NCBI GenBank assembly: GCA_900767505.1
Contig: CAAFZG010000144.1
Coordinates: forward strand, 1-19,356
Direction: 5' to 3'
Length of the DNA stretch: 19,356 nt
Source: Methanomassiliicoccales archaeon
Lineage (GTDB): Archaea; Thermoplasmatota; Thermoplasmata; Methanomassiliicoccales; Methanomethylophilaceae
Shown: piece by piece, positions 1 to 8,070 of the stretch
Layout of the letters: each line of letters opens with the position of its first letter
Numbering within the stretch: the first letter of the stretch is position 1
The notes under the pieces: model-generated
Database searches by the model: none
What the model was told of the DNA's origin: nothing
The model's input: the letters and a program-made list of their open reading frames with translations, nothing else
Made by a program: the position numbers and the translations under genes

Positions 1-18
1 CGTGTGCTCTTCCGATCT
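1..18. other. Residual Illumina sequencing adapter at contig end
   Basis: The first 18 bases, CGTGTGCTCTTCCGATCT, are identical to the 3' end of the standard Illumina TruSeq read-2 adapter. The purL reading frame continues sensibly down to base 19, where the adapter begins. These bases should be treated as a library artefact rather than genome. Confidence 0.93.
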
Positions 19-1803
19 GAGACCGCATCCGAGGATCATGGGTGTCGGCAGGATGTGATGTCCTCCCGGCGCCTCGTTGTACAGACTGACGTTTCCGGAC
101 GGTATCGGTATGTTGAGCTCCCTTGCGATCTCGCCGATTCCGCGGACGGCCTCCCTGAACTCTCCCAGCCTCTCGGGCTTCTCGGGGTTTCCGAAGTTCA
201 GACAGTCGGTGAACGCATTGGGCTTCGCTCCGACGGCCACGAGGTTCCTGCATGTCTCGTCGATACAGGACATTCCGCCCTTGTACGGGTCGCCCTCGGT
301 GAACCACGGGTTGCATCCGATGGCCGCGGCAAGTCCCTTCCAGCTGTCATGGACGGGCCTGAGGACGGACGCGTCCCCGGGACCGGTCTCGTTGAGCGGT
401 CCGACCATCGGGTGGATCACGGTGGATGCGCGGACCTCATGGTCGTACTGCCTGATGGCCCACTCCTTGGAGGCCACGTTGGGATCGGACAGCAGCGTCA
501 GGATGACATCCTTGTCGGAGGGAAGCTCGGGGAACCTCTCCCCAGCCTTGGAACTGACCTCCGGGAGGACGTAGGGCCTGTTGTAGACCGGGCCTCCTGT
601 GAGGAACTCGAGGTCCATATCGAATATGAGCTCTCCGTCCCAGAACAGCCTGGTGCGCTTCTGATCGGTGGTCCTGGCAACGGGGATCGCCAGAACATCC
701 CACATCTTGAATATCTCCAGCACGGCATCGACGTTCTCGGGCTTGCACGTGCACATCATGCGCTCCTGCGACTCGGACACCCATATCTCCCAGGGCGCGA
801 GTCCGGGCTCCTTCAGAGGGACCTTCTCGAGGTCCACATCCGCACCGCATCCCGCATCGAGGGCCATCTCGCCCACGACGCAGCTCAGTCCGCCTCCTCC
901 GAGGTCCTTCATACCTGTGATGAGGTGTTTGGCATTGACCTCGAAGCATGCGTGCATGACAGGCTCCTTGGTGATCGGGTCACCGAGCTGGACCGCTCCC
1001 CTGGAATCATCCTCGGATGTTGCGGTGAGGTCGGCGGATGCGAAGTTGACACCGTGGATACCGTCGCGGCCGGTGCGTCCTCCGATGAGGATCATGACCT
1101 CTCCGGGACCGCCTGCGTAGTTCTTGGCGAGATCGGCCCTCTTCACTATTCCGAGACATGCGACGTTGACCAGACAGTTGCCTGTGTACTTCTCGTCGAA
1201 GAAGAATCCGCCCGTGATCGTGGGTATACCCACACGGTTTCCGTAGTCCCTGATACCGGAGACCACACCGTTGACAAGATACCTGGGATGCTTGACTCCC
1301 GGAGGGAGCTCTCCCTTGCGGTCGATCGGACCGAAGCAGAGGGGATCCGCGAGACCTATCGGCTGGGCGCCCATGCAGACGACATCCCTCAGGATGCCGC
1401 CTATGCCTGTTGCGGCGCCTCCGTACGGCTCGATGGCGGACGGGTGGTTGTGACTCTCGATCCTGAGGGCATATCCGTAGTCGTCGTCGAAGACCATCAC
1501 GCCCGCATCCCCTCTCGAGAGGATGTCGTCACGATCGAGACCGAACACGAACTCCTTCAGGATGGGCTTGGAGCTCTTGTAGCAGCAATGCTCGCTCCAT
1601 GCCTGTCCGAGGGCCTGCAGCTCCACATCGGTGGGGTTCCTGCCCTCTCCGGCGAAATACTCCTTGACACGCTTCATCTCGTCCAGAGACAATCCGAGGG
1701 ACATGTCCGCGGATATCTGGGACAGGACGTCGTCGGAAGCGTCCAGGATCGCGACGTCGTACAACGTGAACGGGACGTCGCGTTTGATCATCGGCCCGGA
1801 CAT
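19..1803 (-). CDS. purL: Phosphoribosylformylglycinamidine synthase subunit PurL (3'-truncated)
   Basis: PurL is the synthetase subunit of the three-part (PurS/PurL/PurQ) FGAM synthase. It converts FGAR to FGAM with ATP and glutamine-derived ammonia in cytosolic purine synthesis. About 595 residues are visible on the minus strand, beginning MSGPMIKRDV. Family landmarks are the EHC triad near residue 71, ESHNHPS near 116, the glycine-rich YGGAATGIGGILRD near 127, and DLGGGGLSC further on. Small PurL proteins are usually around 700-750 residues, so the C-terminal fifth is lost beyond the contig end. No glutaminase domain is seen, as expected where PurQ is separate. The ATG at 1803 follows a near-perfect archaeal Shine-Dalgarno (GAGGTGAT) and lies 4 bp after the purS stop, so the two are surely one operon. 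Confidence 0.96.
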
Positions 1804-1807
1804 GGGA

Positions 1808-2047
1808 TCACCTCACCGTGACGCTGTAGTTCTGGATCACAGGGTTGGCCAAGAGCTTCCTGCACATCTCCTCGCCCATTGCCACCGCCTTGTCGGCGGG
1901 TGCGTCGAGTTCCACCTCGAAGAGCTTCACGGTCTTCACGGATGAAATGCCCTCGAATCCGAGGGATTCAAGGGTCTTCTGGGTGTTCCTACCCTCCGGG
2001 TCGGCGACGCCCTTCTTGAGCTCAATCCTGATTTCAATGACTGTCAT
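1808..2047 (-). CDS. purS: Phosphoribosylformylglycinamidine synthase subunit PurS
   Basis: PurS is the small (about 80 residue) structural subunit that bridges PurL and PurQ and helps channel ammonia between them. The 79-residue product begins MTVIEIRIELKKGVADPEG and contains the family pattern of a pathway-of-origin helix (NTQKTLESLGFEG) followed by VKTVKLFEVELD. The reading frame extends further upstream, but the ATG at 2047 gives the normal family length. It also sits about 27 bp downstream of a TATA box on the minus strand (2071-2079), which implies a nearly leaderless message. purL follows after 4 bp. Confidence 0.95.
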   Translation of the reverse strand: MTVIEIRIELKKGVADPEGRNTQKTLESLGFEGISSVKTVKLFEVELDAPADKAVAMGEEMCRKLLANPVIQNYSVTVR

Positions 2048-2070
2048 TGCGGATGCGATTGCTGGAGCCA

Positions 2071-2106
2071 CATATAACCCTACGCGTGTGCGCGCAACCT
2101 TATATC
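2071..2106. promoter_or_regulatory. Divergent TATA boxes for purS (minus) and cdc48 (plus)
   Basis: Two TATA-like elements occupy the 80-bp gap. On the minus strand GGTTATATG (2079-2071) is centred about 27 bp from the purS ATG. On the plus strand CTTATAT (2099-2105) is centred about 25 bp from the cdc48 ATG. With archaeal initiation about 25 bp downstream of TATA, both transcripts would begin at or next to the start codon. Neither gene has a Shine-Dalgarno, in agreement. A GC-rich stretch with CGCG lies between the two boxes. Confidence 0.7.
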
Positions 2107-2127
2107 GGCCGATAGATTCGGACAACG

Positions 2128-4329
2128 ATGAAAGATTCCCTCGTCCTGAGAGTGGCCATGGCGCAAAGGCAGTCCGAAGCAGGATACGGCCGTGCGAGGA
2201 TGGACAGCGAGTCCCGCAGAATCCTGGGTGTGGAGATAGGCGACACCGTGGAGATCGTGGGGAAGAGGACCGTCGTCGCCAAGGTCTTCAAATGCGACGC
2301 GGACAACGAGGGAAAGGGCATGATCTTCATAGACGGTCTGACCAGGACCAGCGCCGGGGTCAGCGTCGACGAGAACGTCACCGTCAGGAAATGCGAGCCG
2401 AGGCTTGCCGAACAGGTTGTGCTGGCTCCGAACATCCCCGACGGCAAGAAGATAGTCTTCGAACCGGGAATAGAGGACATGTTCCTGAAGGGCCTGATGG
2501 CCAGACCGCTGGTCTCCGGGACCGACCTGATCGTCCCCAACATAGCCCTGATGGGGAACAGATCGATCTTCACGGTCATCTCCACCGTGCCCGAAGGGCC
2601 GGTCATCGTATCGGGTGCCACCAAGATAACCCTGAAGGACAGGACCACCCGGAAGGAGGATACGAAGAGGAATCCGGGGCAGCAGATAACCTACGACGAC
2701 GTCGGAGGCCTGGATGACGAGCTGAAGCGCATAAGGGAGATGATAGAGCTCCCGCTGAAGCACCCCGAGCTCTTCGACCGTCTCGGAATAGGGGCACCGC
2801 GCGGGGTCCTTCTGTACGGCCCGCCCGGCACCGGCAAGACGCTGATAGCCGAGGCCGTCGCCAACGAATCGGGGGCGTCGCTGTTCTCGGTCAAAGGCCC
2901 CGAGATCATGGGACAATATTACGGACAGAGCGAGGAGCGCCTGCGCGATATATTCCAGGAGGCGTCGAAGAACAGCCCCAGCATCATATTCCTGGACGAG
3001 ATAGATTCCATCGCGCCGAACAGGGATTCGGTCTACGGAGAGGTAGAGAGGAGGGTCGTGGCGCAGCTGCTGACCCTCATGGACGGCCTGGGGGACCGCG
3101 GCAGCGTGATAGTCATCGGTGCCACCAACCGCGAGGATTCGATAGATCCCGCACTGCGCCGCCCGGGGAGGTTCGACCGCGAGATCGAGATCGGCGTACC
3201 GGGGAGGAAGGGCAGGCGCGACATCCTCGAAGTGCACACCAGGGACATGCCGCTTACCGATTCCGTCGACCTGGATGCGCTTGCGTCCATGACGCAGGGA
3301 TTCGTGGGTGCGGACCTCGCCGCCCTGTGCAGGGAGGCCGCGATGCACTGCCTCAGCACCCGCATGAGGGAGATGGACCTGGACAAGCCGGTCCCGTCGC
3401 AGATACTCGAGAACATGCAGGTCTCCATGGACGACTTCATGGAGGCGATAAACGACGTCGAGCCCAGCGGCATGAGGGAGGTCCTTGTGGAGATACCCAA
3501 GGTCTCGTGGTCGGACATAGGGGGCCTGGACGACATCAGGCAGGAGATATCCGAGATGCTCGTCCCCGAGGAGGGCAACAACGCCTACGACAGACTCGGA
3601 ATAGACGCGGGCAGGGGGATCCTCCTGTACGGCCCTCCGGGCACCGGCAAGACGCTCATCGCCAAGGCCATGGCCAACGAGTCCGGGACCAACTTCATCA
3701 CCGTGAACGGGCCGGAAGTGGCCAGCAAATGGCTCGGAGAGAGCGAGAGGGCGATCCGCCAGATTTTCAAACGTGCGAAACAGATGGCCCCGTGCATAGT
3801 CTTCTTCGACGAGATCGATTCGATAGCCCCGATACGCGGGACAGGCGACAACTCCGCATGGGAGAGGGTCGTGGCGCAGCTTCTGACCTCGATGGACGGG
3901 ATCGAGAGCATGAAGAACGTGACGATAATGGCCGCCACCAACCGGCCCGATATGATCGACCCTGCACTTCTGAGACCGGGCAGATTCGACAGCATGATAC
4001 TCGTGGGCAAGCCAGACGAGGCCTCCCGCAGATCCATCCTGGATGTCCAGACCCGCAGGATACCCCTGAAAGATGTCGATCTGGACCGCATAGCCGCCGT
4101 CACGGACGGATATGTCGGAGCGGACCTCGCGGCGCTCTGCAGGGAAGCCGCACTGACCGCCTACCGCAGGGACCACGATTCCGACGGCGTGACCGCGGAC
4201 GATTTTGAAAAGGCCCTCGGACGCATCGGACCGTCTGTGGACGAGATGGTCCTGAAGGAATACATCGACATGGGACGCAACATGAGGAAGCGCAGGACCG
4301 GCTGGGACAACATACCGTTCTACGGATGA
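2128..4329 (+). CDS. Cdc48/VAT-type AAA+ unfoldase with two ATPase rings
   Basis: This is an archaeal Cdc48 (VAT, p97-like) hexameric protein unfoldase of 733 residues, close to the usual 740-750. The N-terminal substrate-recruiting region is residues 1 to about 170, followed by D1 and D2 ATPase domains. D1 has Walker A GPPGTGKT at 231-238, Walker B ending DE at 290-291, and a QYYG pore loop. D2 has Walker A at 502-509, Walker B DE at 561-562, and a KWLG pore loop. Both keep the RPGRFD arginine-finger region. The protein ends F-Y-G, which fits the hydrophobic-Tyr-any (HbYX) motif used to dock on the 20S proteasome. It probably feeds substrates to the proteasome. The ATG at 2128 lies about 25 bp from a TATA box (leaderless). 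The stop is 2 bp from the stop of the convergent elp3. Confidence 0.96.
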   Translation: MKDSLVLRVAMAQRQSEAGYGRARMDSESRRILGVEIGDTVEIVGKRTVVAKVFKCDADNEGKGMIFIDGLTRTSAGVSVDENVTVRKCEPRLAEQVVLAPNIPDGKKIVFEPGIEDMFLKGLMARPLVSGTDLIVPNIALMGNRSIFTVISTVPEGPVIVSGATKITLKDRTTRKEDTKRNPGQQITYDDVGGLDDELKRIREMIELPLKHPELFDRLGIGAPRGVLLYGPPGTGKTLIAEAVANESGASLFSVKGPEIMGQYYGQSEERLRDIFQEASKNSPSIIFLDEIDSIAPNRDSVYGEVERRVVAQLLTLMDGLGDRGSVIVIGATNREDSIDPALRRPGRFDREIEIGVPGRKGRRDILEVHTRDMPLTDSVDLDALASMTQGFVGADLAALCREAAMHCLSTRMREMDLDKPVPSQILENMQVSMDDFMEAINDVEPSGMREVLVEIPKVSWSDIGGLDDIRQEISEMLVPEEGNNAYDRLGIDAGRGILLYGPPGTGKTLIAKAMANESGTNFITVNGPEVASKWLGESERAIRQIFKRAKQMAPCIVFFDEIDSIAPIRGTGDNSAWERVVAQLLTSMDGIESMKNVTIMAATNRPDMIDPALLRPGRFDSMILVGKPDEASRRSILDVQTRRIPLKDVDLDRIAAVTDGYVGADLAALCREAALTAYRRDHDSDGVTADDFEKALGRIGPSVDEMVLKEYIDMGRNMRKRRTGWDNIPFYG

Positions 4330-4331
4330 CC

Positions 4332-5876
4332 TCAGAGGTCCTTGACCATATACGGAAGGCCTTCCCTGAATCCGAGGGACCTGTAGTATCCTCTGACACC
4401 TACACCGCTTGTGACGCGGATGCCCTTCCTTCCGGCCTCGGCCGCGATGCGCTCCGCCTCCGAGACGAGCTTCCTTCCGTAACCTCTGTGCTGCCAGTCC
4501 TCGCCTTCGTCCCCGATGGAGGCCACCTTTCCGAAGACCTTCAGCTCGCGTATCGTCGCCACGGGGTTGGAATCCAGTCTGAGACGGACATAGCCTATCA
4601 GCGAATCCTCGTACTCCAGCGCTATGAAGTGCTCCGTACCGCCGGACGCCTCGTATACTGTATCCTTCAGAACGACCCTGTCGGGATCGCTCAGCACCGT
4701 GCCGCGGTGGCCGACCTCCCTGCAGCGGATGCACCTGCATTCCATGCCGTTCTTCTGCATGTAGTCTCCGACCAGCTGGCGGATGTTGCTCTTGTGTATG
4801 CCTGCGGAGATCTCCGTCACCGGGATGTCCCTCTGGATGCGCTGGATGCGCACGTATTCCGGGACCGCGGCCTTCATCTCGGAGAGGAGCGGGACCGCAT
4901 CCTCTTCGAGGTACGGGTGATAGTTCCCGGCCTCCCACATATCGTAGAGCTTGGTCCCCGCCACAACGAGGACGGGATAGAACTTCAGCATGTCCGGCCT
5001 GAAATCAGGGTCCTCGAACACCCTTTTGAAACATTTCAGATCGTTGTCCGGCGAAGAGCCGGGAAGACCGGGCATCATGTGGTAGCAGACCTTCAGGCCG
5101 CGGTCGCGGCAATTGCGGGTGCATTCCCTGACCTCGGATATCCCATGGCCGCGATCGACACCGCGGAGGACGTCGTCATCGAGGATCTGCACCCCGAGCT
5201 CCACGCGTGTGGCGCCGAGACGCATGACGCGGTCGATCTGCTCTGGAGTGAACACATCGGGACGCGTCTCGACGGTCAGTCCGACGCACCGGTGCTCCGA
5301 GACCTCGTTGAGCTTCTGAGCCTCCTCCAGCGTCTCCGAGTCCCTGCCGTTCAGCGCATCGAAGCATCTGCGGACGAACCACTCCTGATACTCCGGTTCC
5401 CTGCTGGTGAAGGTGCCGCCCATCACGATCAGGTCTATCTTGTCGGTCTTGTGACCGATCTCGGACAATTGTGTTATCCTGTCCGTGACCTGCATCCATG
5501 GATCGAAATGATTCCTTCCGGCCCTGCGTGCGGCAGGCTCCTTGCCTGTATACGACTGGGGGGAATTGTTCCCGACCCCCCCGGGGCAGAATGCACAGCG
5601 CCCGTGGGGACAGTCGTGCGGAGATGTCATCACCGCCACCACCGCGACACCGCTGATGGTACGGGTCGGCTTCTTCACGAGGAACGGGATCAGCAGCTTC
5701 CTGTCCTCCAGCAGGACGTTCGCCAGAACATCGGAGTTCGGAGGGACCTCGCCCAATCCGTACCTCTTGCATAGCTTCAGCTTGAGGTTCTGAAGCGAAT
5801 CGCGATCCTTTACGCGTCCCTCTTTGACCGCATCGATCAATTCCTTGGAGAAGGACGCTATGTCGGGTTCAGCCAT
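4332..5876 (-). CDS. elp3: Elp3-family tRNA uridine(34) acetyltransferase/radical SAM enzyme
   Basis: Archaeal Elp3 acts alone, without the other Elongator subunits, to start carboxymethyl-type modification at C5 of wobble uridine in tRNA using S-adenosylmethionine and acetyl-CoA. The 514-residue product has the radical-SAM cluster site C89-x4-C94-x2-C97 followed by PGG. After the radical-SAM barrel comes an ECRCIRCREVG segment (C380, C382, C385) of the type conserved in Elp3, then a C-terminal GNAT domain (about 400-514) with the acetyl-CoA loop QHRGYG near 462. Length and domain order are typical. The ATG at 5876 overlaps the upstream small gene by 8 bp, so it is the last gene of a three-gene operon. 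It converges with cdc48. Confidence 0.96.
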   Translation of the reverse strand: MAEPDIASFSKELIDAVKEGRVKDRDSLQNLKLKLCKRYGLGEVPPNSDVLANVLLEDRKLLIPFLVKKPTRTISGVAVVAVMTSPHDCPHGRCAFCPGGVGNNSPQSYTGKEPAARRAGRNHFDPWMQVTDRITQLSEIGHKTDKIDLIVMGGTFTSREPEYQEWFVRRCFDALNGRDSETLEEAQKLNEVSEHRCVGLTVETRPDVFTPEQIDRVMRLGATRVELGVQILDDDVLRGVDRGHGISEVRECTRNCRDRGLKVCYHMMPGLPGSSPDNDLKCFKRVFEDPDFRPDMLKFYPVLVVAGTKLYDMWEAGNYHPYLEEDAVPLLSEMKAAVPEYVRIQRIQRDIPVTEISAGIHKSNIRQLVGDYMQKNGMECRCIRCREVGHRGTVLSDPDRVVLKDTVYEASGGTEHFIALEYEDSLIGYVRLRLDSNPVATIRELKVFGKVASIGDEGEDWQHRGYGRKLVSEAERIAAEAGRKGIRVTSGVGVRGYYRSLGFREGLPYMVKDL

Positions 5877-6138
5877 AGAAGATGTTACCCGGATCGGCTT
5901 TCTTTGCGGTCTGTTCCGTCTCGGGAGCGGCCTCGACCTGGTCCATGCAGACGATCGCGGAAGCGTTGACGAAGCGCAGCATCCCGTCGATCTCGAACAC
6001 GAGAGCCGTATCGGAGGCTATCGCGGACATCCCCTTGTATGTGCCTGTGAATGTGGCGCACTCCTCTGTGGTGCGCCTCCAGGTGACTTCGAACACTGCC
6101 CCGGACGATATTGCGTAATCACTGGTCATGATGATCAT
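5869..6138 (-). CDS. Small conserved-looking protein, Sm-like beta-barrel pattern
   Basis: I do not recognise the family. The 89-residue product (MIIMTSDYAISS...) is rich in alternating hydrophobic residues. It has a FTGTYKGM turn followed by DTALVFEIDGMLRFVNASAIVCMD, which recalls the strand pattern of Sm/LSm RNA-binding barrels (G-x-x-x-G turn, then an acidic strand, then a final V-N-x-x-x-I-V strand). That resemblance is inference only. I chose the ATG at 6138 because it forms an ATGA overlap with the stop of the upstream regulator. The ATG at 6129 is an equally possible start. The C-terminus is charged and overlaps the elp3 start by 8 bp, so translation of the three genes is coupled. Its position suggests a link to tRNA modification or to the regulator. 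Confidence 0.7.
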   Translation of the reverse strand: MIIMTSDYAISSGAVFEVTWRRTTEECATFTGTYKGMSAIASDTALVFEIDGMLRFVNASAIVCMDQVEAAPETEQTAKKADPGNIFYG

Positions 6139-6584
6139 CCCTTCCTCTTCAATTCCTGGAAATGTACGATGGTCCTGTGGTAGTTCTCCATGGCCATCCT
6201 CACGTTGGCCTCCGTGAAACTCCACGCTTTGGAGAGGTCGCCGAACCTTATGCGGTAGCCCTTCCTGTTCTGACCGTCGTATTCCACATCCATGGCCTCC
6301 AGAAGATCCATGGACTTGAGCTTGTTTATGTGCCTGTAGATCGTCGGTTTTGTCGTACCGAGCAGCGCCGCCAGCTCCTCGACGGCCCAGGCCTTGTCCG
6401 GGTACTCCATGAGATAATCCATGAACATCCTGTACGGGACGCTCTCCCTCACGGTGATGGCCTCTGTCTTGGGGTCGTACCCCTTCGGCAGATATCCTAT
6501 CTGGACGAGCAACGTCTCCGCGACAACGTTCACATCGTCCACACCTGTCATCGGAGTATTGCTGACAACCTGCAACTCGAACAT
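6135..6584 (-). CDS. Winged-helix transcriptional regulator
   Basis: This 149-residue protein has a winged helix-turn-helix at about residues 66-100. The predicted recognition helix includes GTTKPTIYRHINKL, followed by a wing with the sequence DGQNRKGYRIRF. The N-terminal 50 residues have no obvious family. The C-terminal helix (ANVRMAMENYHRTIVHFQEL) looks like a dimerisation helix. Such ArsR/MarR-like fold proteins are common archaeal DNA-binding regulators, and the ligand cannot be inferred. The ATG at 6584 is the first gene of the operon with the small protein and elp3. A TATA-like TTAAAATAC (6617-6625) precedes it. Autoregulation is plausible but not shown. Confidence 0.85.
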   Translation of the reverse strand: MFELQVVSNTPMTGVDDVNVVAETLLVQIGYLPKGYDPKTEAITVRESVPYRMFMDYLMEYPDKAWAVEELAALLGTTKPTIYRHINKLKSMDLLEAMDVEYDGQNRKGYRIRFGDLSKAWSFTEANVRMAMENYHRTIVHFQELKRKG

Positions 6585-6600
6585 TTGGATACCTGCTACC

Positions 6601-6625
6601 GAATAAAGTTAAGCTTGTATTTTAA
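6601..6625 (-). promoter_or_regulatory. Probable promoter of the regulator-elp3 operon
   Basis: The minus strand reads TTAAAATAC at 6625-6617 and CTTTATTC at 6608-6601, both AT-rich in an otherwise GC-rich region upstream of the ATG at 6584. The first is better spaced for a short leader of about 10 nt, the second for a start inside the gene. Which one is used cannot be decided by eye. Confidence 0.5.
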
Positions 6626-6676
6626 CTAATCTCGCACTTCGGCGATCGTCGTCTTCTGCATGAAGTGCCGGTAGGC

Positions 6677-7189
6677 TCAGATCATGTTCCTGAGCCTGTC
6701 GATGGCCAATTGGACGCTGGTCGTCGGGATCACACGGGACACCGGGATCGAGAGGATCTTCTCGACCGTCGGGGCCACGATAGGCGCACAGACCACGCCG
6801 AGGGCGCCGTCGCGCTCCGCACGGACCGCTGCGATGATCGCATCCTCCACTGTGGACACGGGATACTCCCTCAGAGTGACATCCAATCCGTCCATGTCGA
6901 CGGTGTGCGGCAAGGTCTCCAACACGGAGTTGAATGCTATCACCGCGATGAAATGGGAATCCTCCGGCTCGGACAGCAACCTCAGGGCCTTGATGACCTG
7001 GCGGACCGTCTTGAGATTGGGTTCGCGCTTATCCTCCAGGATCTTGTACATCGTGCTCTGGGATATCCCGGACAACTGGCAGAACTCGTTGAGAGACATG
7101 TTCAATTCGTCGTTCAGGATGTTGCGGAACGCCTTCTGGAATCCGCCATCCTCTCTGAGCATCCCGGCTATGAGATCGGATACTGTCAT
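6677..7189 (-). CDS. XRE-type HTH regulator with C-terminal sensor-like domain
   Basis: The 170-residue protein carries a lambda-repressor-like helix-turn-helix at about residues 31-69 (LNEFCQLSGISQSTMYKIL, then EPNLKTVRQVIKAL). A C-terminal alpha/beta domain of about 90 residues follows. Its segment GALGVVCAPIVAPTVEK followed by IPVSRVIPTT resembles small-molecule-binding folds such as the N-terminal sensor of PrpR, which is inference. The ATG at 7189 overlaps the trxB stop in an ATGA junction and is preceded by GAGGGG, so it is translated from the trxA-trxB message. A redox-responsive role over this operon is the obvious hypothesis. Only one cysteine is visible in each domain, so a simple disulfide switch is not evident. 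Confidence 0.85.
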   Translation of the reverse strand: MTVSDLIAGMLREDGGFQKAFRNILNDELNMSLNEFCQLSGISQSTMYKILEDKREPNLKTVRQVIKALRLLSEPEDSHFIAVIAFNSVLETLPHTVDMDGLDVTLREYPVSTVEDAIIAAVRAERDGALGVVCAPIVAPTVEKILSIPVSRVIPTTSVQLAIDRLRNMI

Positions 7190-8070
7190 TTCTTTCCCCT
7201 CACATAATCAACTGCAGCCATTCCTGCGATGCATCCCTGTCCGACGGCCTTGGCGACCTGCCACGGCCTCCCGGTTATGTCGCCGCATGCGAAAGCACCC
7301 GGGACTTCGGTGGAGCAGTCCGGATTCACCTTGATCGTATCATCGATCTCGGGCATGATGTCCAGGTCCATCGCGAGGTCCGCGGCCGACTTTGCGCCCA
7401 ATTCTATGAAGACGCCGTCCACTTCGACGACGGATCCGTCGTCCATCAGCACGGATTGAACCTTTCCATCGCCGCGTATCTCCTTCGGCTTCAAGGTCAG
7501 GAGCTTCGCCCCCGCATCCTTTGCCTTGGCTACAAGCTTCGGATCGGCCTCGACACCCCACGCCGCCCAGAATGTCTCCGAGGCATAGCGGGTCATCAAT
7601 TCTGCGGACACGGCGGCCTCGGAATCGTTTCCTACGATCAGGACCTTGCGCCCTTTGTAGAAATTGCAGTCGCATACCGCGCAGTAGCTCACGCCTTTGC
7701 CGAAAAGCTCCTTCTCGCCCGGAACCCCCAGCTTCCTGCGGGAGATGCCCGTTGCGAAGATCACGCTGCGGGACACGATCTCCGTGCCGTCCTCTATGAC
7801 GAACGAGAAGAGATCGCCCTCCCTCGAACACGACACCACGTTCTGATCGAGGAAGGATGCCCCGAAGGCCCTGGCCTGCCCGATCCCTTCGGACAGGAGG
7901 GCGCTTCCAGACTCGTTTCCAGTGCCGAAGTAGTTCTCCACATCGGTGCCGGCGATGGCGCTTGCGGACGGCTTCCCTGCGACGGCCACGGAGAGCTTCC
8001 CGCGGGAAGCGTGGATGGCGGCCTGCACCCCTGCGGGGCCGCATCCGATTATCAGGACGTCCGTCTCCAT
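7186..8070 (-). CDS. trxB: Thioredoxin-disulfide reductase-like flavoprotein, atypical NADPH site
   Basis: A 294-residue FAD enzyme of the low-molecular-weight thioredoxin reductase family, directly coupled to a thioredoxin gene. The FAD-binding GCGPAGVQAA motif is at residues 9-18, the redox-active C130-A-V-C133-D motif sits in the inserted second domain, and the second FAD motif AFACGDITGRPWQVAKAVGQG is near the C-terminus. The nucleotide loop that normally reads GGGDSA reads GNDSEA (147-152), and the HRR basic motif that grips the NADPH 2'-phosphate is absent. Thermoplasma TrxR is known not to use NADPH, and a Methanocaldococcus homologue uses reduced F420. The reductant here is therefore probably not NADPH. 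Its ATG shares one base with the trxA stop (TGATG). Confidence 0.92.
   Translation of the reverse strand: METDVLIIGCGPAGVQAAIHASRGKLSVAVAGKPSASAIAGTDVENYFGTGNESGSALLSEGIGQARAFGASFLDQNVVSCSREGDLFSFVIEDGTEIVSRSVIFATGISRRKLGVPGEKELFGKGVSYCAVCDCNFYKGRKVLIVGNDSEAAVSAELMTRYASETFWAAWGVEADPKLVAKAKDAGAKLLTLKPKEIRGDGKVQSVLMDDGSVVEVDGVFIELGAKSAADLAMDLDIMPEIDDTIKVNPDCSTEVPGAFACGDITGRPWQVAKAVGQGCIAGMAAVDYVRGKK

Noticed and set aside
4..1821. Long open frame (605 codons) on the plus strand across purL
   Set aside because: It is the shadow of purL on the opposite strand in GC-rich DNA. The minus-strand product matches PurL throughout, while this one has no recognisable domain.
2080..4938. 952-codon minus-strand frame over cdc48 and the 3' part of elp3
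   Set aside because: Antisense to two well-identified proteins, repetitive in composition, and without any family motif. It is a consequence of high GC at third positions.
4326..5774. 482-codon plus-strand frame over elp3
   Set aside because: Shadow of elp3, whose radical-SAM and GNAT motifs are on the minus strand.
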